A DNA stretch of 64,000 nucleotides from Portulaca oleracea. Its lineage: Eukaryota > Streptophyta > Magnoliopsida > Caryophyllales > Portulacaceae. A model generated the notes under the pieces. That model was not told the origin of the DNA and did not search any database. It saw only the letters and a list, made by a program, of their open reading frames with translations. The DNA is taken from NCBI GenBank assembly GCA_029582165.1, contig CM055883.1:17640501-17704500 (forward strand), written 5' to 3'. Below, one piece after another: positions 22,647-34,093 of this stretch (positions are counted from its first letter, which is position 1; each line of letters starts with the position of its first letter). A program made the translations under genes and the position numbers.

Positions 22647-23629
22647 TATATGCATGATTTAACTTTACATCAATCAACATATTAGGTAGATTTTGATTTT
22701 TCTCATTTTCGTAACTGATAGAAAATTTTATATATGCATGATTTAATTTATTTAATGTCAACCAACATATTAGATAGATTTTATGATTTTTCTTATTTTC
22801 ATAAAATGATAGAAAAATTATATATGCATGATTTAATTTAACCTTAAGTTAATATATTAGATAAATTTTATAATTTTGATTCTTTTAGTAAACAATAGCA
22901 AAATAATTAGTCAATGAATGAGAATGAGAATAAACATGAAAATTGGAGGAGGAGAGGTGTGAGGTAGGTTAATTGAGAAATAAGATTATTGACTAAATTC
23001 CTTGTTTATAATTAATTTATAAAGAAAGATAAATAGACAAATAGAAAGTCACACAACAATTAGTGTCTTGACTTATGACATAAAAGTATTATGTTGATAC
23101 TCTAGGTTTTTCTCCAAATGCAATTTACCCAAATTTACCAGTTTTTACCTAAATTTACCAAACTTAAAAAATTTAAAAAAATTTAATTTTGACATATCGA
23201 CATCAATTTGCCAAAAGTTTCCAAAATTTACCAAAAGTTTCCAAAATTTACCAAAAATTACCAGAAGTTACCAAAATTTAACTTTTACCCAACTGTTTTT
23301 TACCCATGAATTTGACAGGGCCTAATGGAGAGAAAATTAGGTATATGTTGATACTTTTGGTATAATGTAGTAATGATTTTTTTTTTAACGAAATTGAATC
23401 TTTTCTAAAGAAATAAAGACAATTAAAGTTAATATTATACTTTGCACAAAGCATCAAAAAAATAAATAATGTAAGATAACAACATAGGAACGTAAAAGAA
23501 ATTAAAAAAATTAATAATATAATGTAATTAGGAGATATAGAAACTCAAAAAAATAATATCAAGTAAATGACGATTGCAATGTGAAAGTGTAAAATAAGGA
23601 ATATATATAAAAAGTACCATTTAAAAATA

Positions 23630-23846
23630 TGGTGATCTAGTGGTGTAGAAATTGAAGGGTTTACCCTTCCATTAAAGGTTCAAATCCTTGTGATAACAAT
23701 TTATTAATAACTATTTTGGTGCAAATAAAAAAATATTGTAATTACTATTCTATCCTTATAATTTATCAATGGTAAGGGTAAAATGGGCAAAGTGAAATTT
23801 GCGTACCGTAAACCCCTTTGGTTTTTATATATTACATAGATTATTA
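23630..23846 (+). mobile_element. tRNA-derived SINE-like unit, copy A
   Basis: A perfect Pol III A box (GATCTAGTGG, 23634-23643) and a perfect B box (GGTTCAAATCC, 23677-23687) lie 33 bp apart, the layout of a tRNA-like promoter. The body has a counterpart at 38210-38428. It does not fold as a functional tRNA from what is visible, so SINE-like is preferred. Confidence 0.6.
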
Positions 23847-25523
23847 TTATACTTTTTTATTCCTTAATTTATTTAATTTACAATTTATTCCACCTCACCA
23901 TTTTATTTCAAGTCTCCGTCTTTATTATTTTAATCTTGTTAAATTTCATCTCGAGACTATAAATTAGTATAATTGGGTTTAGTAGAAGATACTTGCATGT
24001 GGTAATTTGGTGTGAATTGCTCATAATGTGAAGTTTTACTTTGAATAATCAATTTGGTTGTTATTTGGGTTGAATTAGCTAGTGATGAAAATAGTGAATT
24101 TTGAGGTATGATGGTTGACATAAACTTGGTTGTGGATAGATGATGTATGCATGTTGATTTTGATACTTGAAATTCTCATAATGGGGAAAATTGTTGCTGT
24201 CACAAGGGTGTTTATTGAGTAAGTGGTGTTGAATGTGAGCAAAATTAAGAAATTAAGGTATTGGGAGGAAGAATCAAGCTTAATGTTCATTGATTTTGTG
24301 TTCATATGCCATCCGGGACATTTGAAGAGTCCCATGACCAAAATATGCTGTGGAAAAGAAGCCTTGTGCATTAGCTTTCATATGGTTTTGAAATTTTTGG
24401 AATTGTATAAATCAAGTTATGACTGTTTTATACTTTTATGAAAGGGGTGTTGCATAGATATGGAAATGAGGCAGTAAGTTCATGAGCCATTTAGGACCTT
24501 GAAAGTACCGTAATGGTTTATTTAGTCAAATGAAAGTTTTAGTGCATGTTTCAAGCTTTCCAAAATGGGGTAATGGGTATCCATTGGAGATCAAGGTAAA
24601 GAGATATGAATCTTTGAAGTTGACCCGACATTCATGTCACATTCTAGCTTCTGAAGTTGTTCAGGTTGAGTCAGTAGGTTCATAGACATTTTTGGGTATC
24701 AAGAAGGTTTTATTAGCCTAAGTGTTTGACATTAAAGTTGTAGTACGCTATGCAAGCTTTCCGGAATGGGGTCTTATGCGTTCATCAGATATTGGTGGAA
24801 AAAGTTATGAACTATTAAATTTAGCCTAGTAAATATATTTTGCCAGAATTTTAAAGAGTTATATTATTTTCAAGGCATTCTTTGAAGTTTTTCCAAGGCT
24901 TTTATGAGATTATGGTCAACATAAAAGTTGTAGATTATAATTCAAGGTTTCCATAGACTACTAGTTCACAAGTTTTTTATGTCTACATCCTAAGTTATGA
25001 GTCCTCGAAGAATCACTGCCGAATTTAAAATTCTGCTGACCAGCCCTTTGTCTTTGACCATTTTCAAGCCTTTACACTTCTTTTTGGCCTTAACTCTTAA
25101 CTGGAGAGTTGTAGAGTTTATTAATATTAGCTTTCCAAAAAGTCCTCTTATGTATTTTTTAGAGGTCTATAGAGAGAGTTATACCTTCCGCAAATTTACC
25201 GTAAAGTCCCAAAAATTCTCTAATCTTTTAATTAAAAGTTAACTTTTATTAAGCTAATTAGGAGACTTCCTCCTTACCAAGAATTCAACTTAGTTATTAA
25301 TTAATTTTATTGTTCCTATCCCAATCTCAAGTATGGTCCAAGAGGTCGTTGCCGCTCCCTGTTCGAGTCCAGTCAAGCTTTCAAGTCGCTTTAATTGCGG
25401 GTTCAAGTTTAAGGTATGCATATTGCCTGTACTTTACCCAAACTCACTTATTCAAGTCCAAGCATGTTCATTGGTTAATATGGATGATTATTGTTTTATA
25501 TGTTTTTCTCACCTAAACGTGGT

Positions 25524-25770
25524 CCCAACCCAAGTTACTTGTGCCAATAGTGCACTACCCTAGTCCAAACCCTGGCCAGTGTCAACCGGTTAACTCTGTC
25601 CGGACCTCTAGATCGGTCCGGGTATGCGCATATGAAGGCTTAGTTACTTGTGCCAACCCAAGTTACTTGTGCCAATAGTGCACTACCCTAGTCCAAAACC
25701 TGGCCAGTGTCAACCGGTTAACTCTGTCCAGACCTCTAGATCGGTCCGGGTATGCGCATATGAAGGCTTA
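25524..25770. repeat. 129-bp tandem duplication within the LTR
   Basis: The segment beginning CCAACCCAAGTTACTTGTGC at 25524 is repeated from 25653 almost unchanged, including CAACCGGTTAACTCTGTCC. Confidence 0.85.
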
Positions 25771-26384
25771 GTCCGATGATCGCAAGTAGGGACCACTAAG
25801 ATATAATAATATGGCAAGCAAGTTTTAAGTGTTGTTTTTATCTTTTTGTATTTGTTTTACAATGAATTGAAATGCGCGAAATAAAAAGAATTGCTTAAGT
25901 TTACTTTACTGTTCAGGGTATGCGTATTGAGTTTCAACTCATTTGTGAAATTTTTTTTATGTTTTGTTTCAGGTGGTATCTTTAGTGCTGAAAAACTAAG
26001 CATCGATCAGAAGTCATGTTAAGTTGGGAAGCGGAAGCCTCCCTTGGTTTTGATGAAGTTGAATTATATTTTTGATGTACATGTTTGATATAGTTTGACA
26101 TATGTGACTCCTGGATGTATATGAACCTTGGGTGTTGGTTGTGAGATGTATTTTGGATGTGAAGTATATATGTTGGTGCTAAGTCTAGTATGGTATTTGT
26201 GTTGTGGTATATATTAATTTTCAAACCAGCTTTGGGAATGTTATGTTGTAAATAGTGTCTTGTTAGCCTTGTCCATGATCATGGATGGCGGTAATGCCCT
26301 TGGGTTTCTTAATCCGTTGCGCTAATCATTAGGTTATGAGATGTTTAGTCTTGATTTGATGATTATGAATCTGGGGGTGTTACA

Positions 26385-27840
26385 CCCAGTAGGTCAGATT
26401 GAATTGTTAATGACTCTAGACCACACATAAAGTGTGGTAGACCAGTCGGTTCCAAAGACAATAGTCTTCGAAAAAGGAAAAGGAGCGAATAATTAATGAT
26501 AACCGAAATGAAGAAATTTTGACTCCAGAAGAGTCCTCAATCATGACAAATGTGGAAGTTGCACCACAAGCTCAGACACCTGAAATTTGCGAAAATGATG
26601 AAATCTCAATTAATTATGTCATGAATTGGATAAGGTGGAACCGAAATGAAGTCGAAGTCGATATAGTATTTGATTATAAACTGTAGCGCTCACTACTGTG
26701 AGTAATCATGAGGATCATGAATTTAGGTTTGTTAATGAATACAGACAAACATGAGATTGGTCAAATGGAAAGATGCATTTAAGAATTAGATTCGCTTGTA
26801 AAATCGGAAATATTAGGACCTGTTGTCCATACACCATATTGGTGTAAAATTTGTTGGATACAGTTAAGTCTTTGTGTAAAAAAGAATGAGAAAGGAAGAT
26901 TATGAGATATAAGGCACAAGAAACGACTCGTTGCATAAGTGCTTTCGCAAAGACTTGGTATCAACTATGAAGGAATATACTCCTATGTAGTCCATATCAC
27001 TACATCACGATACCTTAAATTTGGTAGTACATGAAAAACTAAGTATGCATCTTATAAATATCGCTATAGCTTATGAAATTTTGATAAAGATAAAACTCCT
27101 GAAGGGTTCAAAGTGCTAGAAGCACATATTAAAATTCTCGAGAATATTGGTTATTTAGTTGATAGACATTTATGTGATTAAAGCAATATGGACGCATATT
27201 GCATAATCAAAGGAAATGATTAAATTATCCGGATCCTAATTTTTTGTAAATGTTATTGATGGTTTGGATCCCGAAGAGCCTTAAAGTTGTTGATTACTTT
27301 ACAAGCGTATTTTGAATGAAAGATTTTGGTAAATTTATTATTACCTTGGTTACCAGTTGCACACTTTGAGAAAGAACTTTTTGTGCATAAAGCAAGTTTT
27401 GTAGCAAAAGTGCTAAAATGATGTTGCATGGGCAATGCACTCCCTTTTAAGTACTCCGACAGTGGTATAGTCATTTAATATGAAAACTACCCCCCTTTCG
27501 ATCCCGAAAAGATGATGAGAAATATAGCGGTCCTGAAGTACTGTACTTAAGTCCTGAAGTACTGTATTTGGGTCCTGAAGTACAGTATTTAATGATATTG
27601 AAGTACTGACGTATTTTGCTACTCATACATGATCTAGCCTATTTTGGTACCTCGATGGTACTAATGATTTAGATATTCATTACTCCCATCGGCTCAAAAT
27701 TGGTTTAATTAGCTATGTTGATCTTGGATATTTATCTAAATCCTATAACACTTGATCACATAATAGTTATGTACACGCTAAGCAAATTCGTTTCAGTGAG
27801 AATTAAGTTGATTCATGTATCAAGTCTGTCAAGAAGTTGA
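26385..27840 (+). pseudogene. Copia reverse transcriptase-RNase H remnant
   Basis: Conserved copia pol segments appear in order: DWSNGKMHLRI (start of RT), RYKAQETT (equivalent of RYKARLVAQ), LVVHEKLSMHLINIAIAY (RT core equivalent of a metal-binding aspartate region; aspartates lost), VIDGLDPEEP in place of the YVDD loop neighbourhood, PPFRSRKDDEKYSGPEV and SHTRNSNGT-like RNase H pieces near 27.7 kb. A short direct repeat of GTCCTGAAGTACTGTA (27531-27590) interrupts RNase H. The catalytic YVDD is not intact, so no polymerase is expected. Confidence 0.75.
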
Positions 27841-28082
27841 ATTATATCAACTCAAAGATCTTAATTGATGTTCTCATTAGGGGGAGTAATATGCGTTGTA
27901 CTCTTTTTCCCTTATCTGAGGTTTTGTCTCACTGGGTTTTCTTTAGAAAGGTTTTTAATGAGGCAACATATATTTGCGTATAAAGAAGTGTGTACTCTTT
28001 TTCCTTCACTGGGTTTTTCTCCCAATTGAGTTTTTCCTAGTAAGGTTTTAATGAGATATACTCTTTTGGATAAGTGACATTC

Positions 28083-28091
28083 AAAGGGGAG
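28083..28091 (+). other. Copia polypurine tract
   Basis: AAAGGGGAG lies immediately before the 3' LTR, the expected plus-strand primer. Confidence 0.8.
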
Positions 28092-28691
28092 TGTTATGAA
28101 ATAATATAGGGTTTTTGCCACAAATAATCCGTACTGAAAGGCTTGTGACTGGGAATAATCTAAAGTGACTTTTCGACCACCGACAGCATGTACTTTTTCA
28201 CTATTTTCTCATGGCAGTCCAGAATCAATTTCCAGCACCGGAAAACTAACGTGGCGACCGAAAATTTCCTTTTTGAAGTATGAAGAAACATACTTTCCGG
28301 GTGCCACATCAGCTTTCCGATGCCGGAAATTGATTCTGATCGCATGAGAAAATCTGAAAAATCAGATTATGATGGCGAAAAAGTCGCTGGATTATTCCTA
28401 CAAACCCTCATCTGATTATTTGTGTCCAAAAACCCAATAATATATTTGTGAATATCCATATATCAATAAGATATCTATTGGGTATTTTTATCTGTTAGGA
28501 TGATATAATATATGAGGATTCTATTCCTATATGAAGTTTATACTGTATAGGACTCTTGCAATGTAACTAGTATAATACCCCTTATGAGTTATGAATAAAT
28601 CATCCGATTCTCCTCTCTCATTCTCTATTGTCTCTTTTGTTCTTCTCTAGTATTCTCTCTATATTGTATTCATATTTATTGTTTTATAACA
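28092..28691 (+). repeat. Copia 3' LTR, split by a MITE
   Basis: TGTTATGAAATAATATA, then a 327-bp MITE with TSD, then the rest of the LTR to TTTTATAACA. Without the MITE and one TSD copy it is 264 bp, the same as the 5' LTR, with scattered differences. Confidence 0.9.
28109..28435. mobile_element. Mutator-type foldback MITE with perfect 9-bp TSD
   Basis: GGGTTTTTGCCACAAATAAT at the left faces ATTATTTGTGTCCAAAAACC plus C at the right; AATAATATA flanks both sides (28100-28108, 28436-28444). It belongs to the same terminal family as 3398-3952. Confidence 0.92.
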
Positions 28692-28846
28692 ATGTTGCAT
28701 TATTGTTACTCATTATAAATTGTGAATAATTAATGGTCAAAATTTAGTGAAAATGTCTATTAATTTGGGACGGAGAGAATACATAAGAATATAAAAGGTA
28801 AAAATATCTATAAAAAAACACTAGTAATGACCACAATCTTTAACTA

Positions 28847-29130
28847 CTCCCTCCTTCCCATATTACTAGTATTTATCATCATAATTTAAAAAACCAAAAA
28901 AACCTCCACCCTACATTAATTTACTTCGTTGGAAACGTGAAAATGTTGAATAAAATGGTGAATAAAAAAAGGAAAAAGGTTAATGAAAAGGAAAAATTGA
29001 AGAACAAGATGTAATTAATAAGCTTAATTTGATAAATTAGTAATTAATATCTTATTGAAATTATAAAGTGATAGATATTATAAAAAAAAGATAGTTACTT
29101 AAATTGACAGATAATATAGGAATGAGGGAG
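28847..29130. mobile_element. Stowaway MITE
   Basis: CTCCCTCCTTCCCATATTA faces TAATATAGGAATGAGGGAG; TA on both sides; 284 bp. Confidence 0.9.
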
Positions 29131-29153
29131 TAATATATTAATATTAACTAATA

Positions 29154-29174
29154 CTAGTCTTAAAGTCGGGCAAT
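29154..29174 (-). other. Possible Helitron 3' terminus interrupted by an LTR
   Basis: On the minus strand the sequence ends ...GCCCGACTTTAAGACTAG followed by T, the CTAG|T form of Helitron ends. The expected stem region is where the LTR at 29180 inserted. Weak. Confidence 0.3.
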
Positions 29175-29651
29175 GTATATGTAAAACCTCGAGTTTTAGG
29201 GAGAACGGAACCGTTAGGATTGTTACCGAACCGTTAGGCTTAAGTTTAAGTTTCGAGGACAAAACTTCTTTTAAGGAGGTAATGATGTAAAACCCCGAAA
29301 AATCCAAAGATGTTGACCGTGACGTCGTTAGTAAATTAGGTTTGACTTCGTTATTTTTTTTTATTCGTCTGTGTTTTATTTTGCTAACGCTTGAGCTCGT
29401 AGGATCGTGAGAGACTAACAAGGGTATATCGGTAATTTCATAGGTTTAGTATTATTAGTATTACTATTAATATTACTGAGTTATGAGATTAATTACGTGA
29501 ATATTATTTGTTATGTGATTAATATTATTATTAGTATTAGTATTATTATTTCTATAATTAGTATTATTAGTTTTTTTTAGAAAAATTAGGTTTGTAATTG
29601 TTTTAGTTGGGTTGGGTTAGAAGTGTTAATTGGGCCTAATTAAATGGGTAA

Positions 29652-29658
29652 TATAAAA
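29652..29658 (+). promoter_or_regulatory. LTR TATA box with telobox-like motifs
   Basis: TATAAAA followed within 50 bp by AAACCCTAA; further AACCCTA copies lie at 30158-30185. The same arrangement is present in the two sister LTRs. Confidence 0.6.
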
Positions 29659-32036
29659 ACCCATCTCTCTCTCTCCCTCAAACCCTAATAACAATCTCCC
29701 ACCTAAACCTTAATCTCATCTCTCTCTGCTGATACCGCCTGCTCTCAACCACCAGCGTCGCCGCTGGACCTCGCCGGAAACCACCGCACACCGCTGCAAA
29801 CCACCGCGACCATTCCCGACCCCTCTCTCTCTCCCTCTGTTTCGTTTTTCTCTTTCTCCCTCCCTCTGTTCGACCGTCACGAACCACCGACCACCAGACG
29901 CAGCCCCACCGCCGGAGTCGTAACCACCGCAACCACCCTTCACCGCCGGTACACCCAGACGCAAGGGATCGACGACCAACACTACGGTTGCTCAACGAAC
30001 ACAACCCCGACCACCGCTACCTACGCTGCCCTAATTGCTGCTCCGACCACCGACGCCACCAACACCACCCGTGACCGCCGCCCTCGACGACACCGACATT
30101 CCCGACCTCTGTCCACCCAGCCGCCGTCGCACCACCCCCCAGCCTGACCTGAACCCTACGTAAAAACCCTAACCCTAAAAACCCTAAACTGTTTTATCTA
30201 TTTTGTTTTGTTATTTTTCCTTTTCTTTTTCCTTTTTCTTTTTTGTTTTTTTTAATTTCAAAAATAATATTCTGTTTTTATAATTATTGAATTGTATTGT
30301 TAGTTTTGTAATTAGGAAAATTATATGTAATCTTGTTCTTAATTGTAATTATGTGTAATTTGTTTATTTGTTATATGTAATTTTATGTTGTAAATTGTAA
30401 TTAGATTAGGTTGTAATAGTTGGTTATTAGGGTTAGAAGTGTTTCTTTATAGTTCTTTATATCCTTTATGAATCATGTAGACCACCATATTATTATTATA
30501 TGCACGAAATTGGAAGTTTAATATCTAGCTTAAATTCTTGATTTACAAATTAGGTTGTTTAAATTAGATTCAATCTTTGTGAGTAATTCGTTTCTTGTTT
30601 AATTCATGTTTAATCTTGACTAAATAGGTTAGGTTAGTTAAACTATTAAAGTTCGATTATTGTTTATTAATTCTTGTTTTTTTTGTTTAATCTTGTTTAA
30701 AAGAAATTAGTTTGTTTAGGATTCTTGATTGAGTTTAGTAAAAGAATTAGTTGTTGAGATTCTTGATTAGTAACTACATGTATATTGTTCCTTATGTTTA
30801 TATTTCCTAAGTCCTTCTTGATTCTTGATTAAAGAAACCCACATGTTATAACCACCTTTATTAATTCTTGAACCTTGTTTACGTGTTTTATGTTTTAAGA
30901 AATTATTATAGTTCTTGTACGACTTAAGTTTTATTAAAATTTTATTAAAGTGTTTCTTGTTTTTAAAATAAGTTTAATTCTACAAGTTTAATGTTGGACC
31001 TTAGTTGGGTTGGACTATATACCTTTGACCCTAAGTTACTGTTTTAAGCCCAAATTAGAACCCCAAGACCGATTAGTAAAAGTTAGAACCGAAATAACTA
31101 AATTAAATAAGAACCGGGATCGGGACAGTTTCGTTAGTGTCTAAAGATCGAGACACCACGGCTAGTGTAATTACCTTTTGATCGAACCCTTTGGACTGAA
31201 GGTTCCCTTAGATGTTAGGAACCATAGGAATTTTACGGATCGAACGTTTGATTTGTATAGCCCGAGTTATAACCGTTTTACCAGAACCTGTCAGATCTGG
31301 ACCAAATGGGAAGATGGGTGTTTTTAGAGTTCTTCAGGACTTATATGGCTTGGTTATCAACATAGAAGTTTTAGTAGACATTCCGAGGTTTTCGAAAAGT
31401 CCAGAACCAGACCCATAGGATGTCGGGAAGTCGAGTTGTGACCCGTTTTATGTGAACGTTACAATCTGTCCTCTGCTTGCTTTTATTTATGAAAATTGTT
31501 GAGTAAATTTTACGTGTGAACTTGTTATATAATTCCTTGAGTGTGTTAAGTGTAAATCATAAATGATAGGAACCTAAGTGTTCCTAGGGGATGGGTTAGA
31601 TAGTTGATAGTTAATACTAACTTCGTTAGAACGCGTTTTGATTAGATAATTATTCTTATTCTAGGCCCGAGTTAGTGCGTGACGATAGTGCGCTCAAGTG
31701 TGTTCTCCTTATTGCTGTACTGTGACGTTATTCAGGTAATTGTCTATGCTCTAATCCCCACCGGGATGTTCTTTAAATGTGTTTTGATGTTTTATAATCT
31801 ATTTTGAGAATTGCATCCCGAAAGGGGACTTTTGTGAAAATACGACCATCTGTTTTGATAATATTTTGTTTCGATTGTGACCTTGGTTTATTTGAGTCGA
31901 GAAATTGGATGGTCTTTTATTCGAAGTTTTGTTAATGGTTTTGATAACCTGGGTTGGGTTTGACTTGAGAGTTGTGAGTTGAGTTTTTGCATAAGATACT
32001 ATTAATTCAAAGTGAAACATTAAGTGGGTTTATTTG

Positions 32037-32310
32037 GTCGTAGCCTGTGGTAGGCAAAGGGTCTGGGACCCTAGTCGTGGCCTGTGGTAGGCGGAAAGGT
32101 GAACTCTTGATATTTTGGTCGTAGCCTGTGGTAGGTAAAGGGTCTGGGACCCTGGTCGTAGCCTGTGGTAGGCGGAAATGTGAACTCTTGATATTCTGGT
32201 CGTAGCCTGTGGTAGGCAAAGGGTTTGGGACCCTGGTCGTAGCCTGTGGTAGGCAAAGGGTCTGGGACCCTGGTCGTAGCCTGTGGTAGGCAGAGGATCT
32301 GGGATCCGGT
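32037..32310 (+). repeat. Alternating 36/44-bp tandem repeat in LTR
   Basis: Copies of CGTAGCCTGTGGTAGGC followed alternately by AAAGGGTCTGGGACCCTGGT or by a segment with GTGAACTCTTGATATT. GGGTCTGGGACCC is itself an inverted repeat. Sister array at 44615-44960. Confidence 0.9.
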
Positions 32311-32817
32311 ATGATATTTGTTACTTTAAGGGATGTGGTATCCTGCCCGCATAATAAAATATGATTTGGTTGGGTTGAGAAGAAAAAAAACAGTTAAGGG
32401 TTTAAAGGTTTGTGAAATGATTTGACTTGTTCCGTCTCCCTCAAATGAATTGAAATGAACTTAAACTGTTTCAAACGTTAAGGGTAGACATTATTGAGAT
32501 TTCCCCTTCATTTTTGAAATGTTTTGTTTTCAGGTGAAGATCTAATGCTGGGGACGGGAATTTGAAGTGAGGACGACGAGTCTAGAAGTCCTTGAATCTT
32601 TTTATATTGTTTCGTTATGAAATCTTAAAGTTTTGTTTTAAGTTTGTTAGTAGTTACCGTTAGCAGACTGTTGTGTTTTCCTTTCTCGCCTTGTGTACCT
32701 TCGGGGATACGGCAGTGACGCCCAAATTAAATTTGAAGTCTTGCGCTAAGTTTTGTCTCTTAACGTTAGTTTGACTTTGACTTTTCTATAATTGAATTTT
32801 CGGGGCGTTACAGTATA

Positions 32818-33689
32818 AGACGTAATAAAATAATTATGTTAATTACAAAAAAATAAACAATAAATATAGCTACATATTAAAAAAAGGAAAAAAATAACAT
32901 TTTAAGCGTATAATACTAATTAATTACAACTTTTCCAATTAAGTATTGCATCTTAAACAATATATATATACTAGTAAATACCCGGGCATTGCCCCGAACA
33001 AAAAAAAAATACCCGAGCGTTCATATATAAATACATTAAAAAATATTGGAATGTTGCTAGGTATGAATATGATGATACATTAAGATGAAATTCAAAAGAC
33101 TTGACCAGGGAGAAGCAATTGTTTGATCAAGTAAAACAAAACTATAATAACAATATAAGTTCAATACTAGTTAAGATGAGGACGAATAAAAAAAAAACAG
33201 TCGTTAAGATAAAAGGAAAATTATAAATGAGATGTCAAATGAGTGGAGGATGGTTATATGTGGTAAAAATGCTGGAAAATCACAATAAGATTATGAAATA
33301 TGAACATGCGAAATTAAGTGGATGTTGCCCTAGAATTTATAGCACGAATAACAATTTTGATGCTTTGACATATAGCTTCTTCTTTCCAAATAATTGATGT
33401 GAATAACTCAATCAAGGGTTATATTGACCATTAAAATGAGATTTACGGACAAAAACTCATGATTGTTGTAAGTACTCGGGAAATATGACACATAGCATAC
33501 ATAGTGCTTTTTGCAATATGGGTTGGAAGGTAGGGACGCTAATTATTTCAAACATAGACATTGCCAATTAAATATAAGGAAATTATAATACTAAATTCAT
33601 CATAGAACCAACCTAAATCACTCCAAAAAAAGACGTTATATATTAGACATTGTGTAATTTTAACTTGGGAGACAATGACTATATAAACA
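32818..33689. other. AT-rich spacer beginning with a Helitron-like end
   Basis: Contains the Helitron-like terminus at 32971; the rest is AT-rich with no supported gene. Confidence 0.4.
32971..32995 (-). other. Helitron-like 3' terminus
   Basis: The minus strand reads GGGGCAATGCCCGGG, then TATTTA, CTAG and T: a short GC-rich hairpin about ten bases before CTAG, inserted ahead of T. The body would extend to the right; no TC start was identified. Confidence 0.5.
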
Positions 33690-33948
33690 AACAGGCGCCG
33701 ACATTTGTGAAATTTGAGAAAATTTGTATTATTTGTATTAGTTGTTTATGGAAATAAATCAAATAATAGGTGCGAAAAATTATGAAACCCGGACTAAAAA
33801 TTCCTCGATTCATTTCCCACCTGCGGTGAAATGGGACCGGGAATGAGACCGGCACCAGGACCGGGACCAAGAGAAAAAATTTTCGCACGGTCACAACCGG
33901 GACCGAGACCTCTAAAAATCACCAAGATCCCAGTCTCGCTAACCCCTA
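33690..33948 (-). mobile_element. hAT MITE fragment
   Basis: Reverse complement starts TAGGGGTTAGCGAGACTGGG and is colinear with the complete hAT MITE at 38581-39216 (repeated GGGACCGGGA words, then TTTGTGAAATT-type sequence). The distal half is absent. Confidence 0.65.
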
Positions 33949-34093
33949 CCTCACCCCCTGCATCCCATAAGTATAATAACCATAAAACTATGGAAACTCT
34001 TTTGTTTGAAAAATGATAATATTACTGGAGACCTTCATTGTCAATAAAAGGAAAAATAATATGGAATGAAGGGTGTACTGCATAAAAAATATA

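Larger units (their letters stand above)
22378..23846. repeat. Dispersed repeat, copy A (paralog of 37366-38428)
   Basis: Colinear blocks are shared with 37366-38428: an opening GACATCTTGTCTTT with CACACACA, CATATTAGGTAGATTTT-type units with TTTTCTCATTTTCGTAA, and the Pol III-box tail ending TATATATTACATAGATT. Copy A holds a Stowaway that copy B lacks; copy B holds a foldback MITE that A lacks. 23110-23330 adds TTTACCAAAA-type repeats, also seen near 39.7 kb. Confidence 0.65.
21215..26384 (+). mobile_element. 5.2-kb LTR (solo) inserted in copia, itself carrying insertions
   Basis: It starts TATAATAACCCGAAC (TG decayed to TA) and ends CTGGGGGTGTTACA. The copia reading is split exactly here: left ...RIDV, right PVGQ-equivalent. 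Flanks TCGAA and CCCAG can both derive from the expected copia TCCAG, so the TSD is decayed. No gag-pol is found. Its end (GCGCTAATCATTAGG...) resembles the 17563-20715 LTR. Inner insertions include a Stowaway at 22440 and a SINE-like repeat near 23630. Confidence 0.72.
12293..28691 (+). mobile_element. Old Ty1/copia retrotransposon opened by nested insertions
   Basis: The LTRs at 12293-12556 and 28092-28691 share the sequence from TGTTATAAAATAATATA/TGTTATGAAATAATATA to TTTTATAACA. Flanking 5-mers ATATT and ATGTT are a one-mismatch TSD. Between them, in order and on the plus strand, lie gag, protease-integrase, the integrase-RT junction and RT-RNase H remnants, all full of stops. The coding remnants are split by three MITEs (14.7-16.3 kb), a 3.15-kb solo LTR and a 5.17-kb LTR; subtracting these leaves about 6 kb. 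The family resembles the Retrofit/Ale-like plant copia group by its integrase and RT motifs. Confidence 0.9.
29180..32812 (+). mobile_element. Chromovirus-type solo LTR with perfect TSD
   Basis: 3633 bp from TGTAAAACCTCGAG to CGGGGCGTTACA, flanked by GTATA at 29175-29179 and 32813-32817. It is the same family as the LTRs at 41608 and 47657. A second LTR-like start, TGTAAAACCCCGAAAAATCC, occurs at about 29287, preceded by AAGTTTCGAGGACAAAACTT and TAAGGAGGTAATGA, which elsewhere is the polypurine-tract region. The outer boundary is fixed by the TSD, so this extra head is part of the LTR. No coding sequence; proline/arginine-rich frames near 29.7-30.1 kb are composition effects. Confidence 0.88.

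Noticed and set aside
23630..23700. Functional tRNA gene
   Set aside because: A and B boxes are good, but no acceptor stem or cloverleaf is apparent and the unit is part of a dispersed repeat with a paralog at 38210.
29678..30004. Arg/Gly-rich minus frames in the solo LTR (also 42275-42658 and 48224-48499)
   Set aside because: Minus-strand shadows of CT-rich, CCACCG-rich LTR leader; not conserved as frames between sister LTRs, which differ by indels there.
32007..32256. Repetitive PTTGYDQ-type peptides (also 44607-44925)
   Set aside because: Translations of the 36/44-bp tandem repeat; frame changes between units and no start context.
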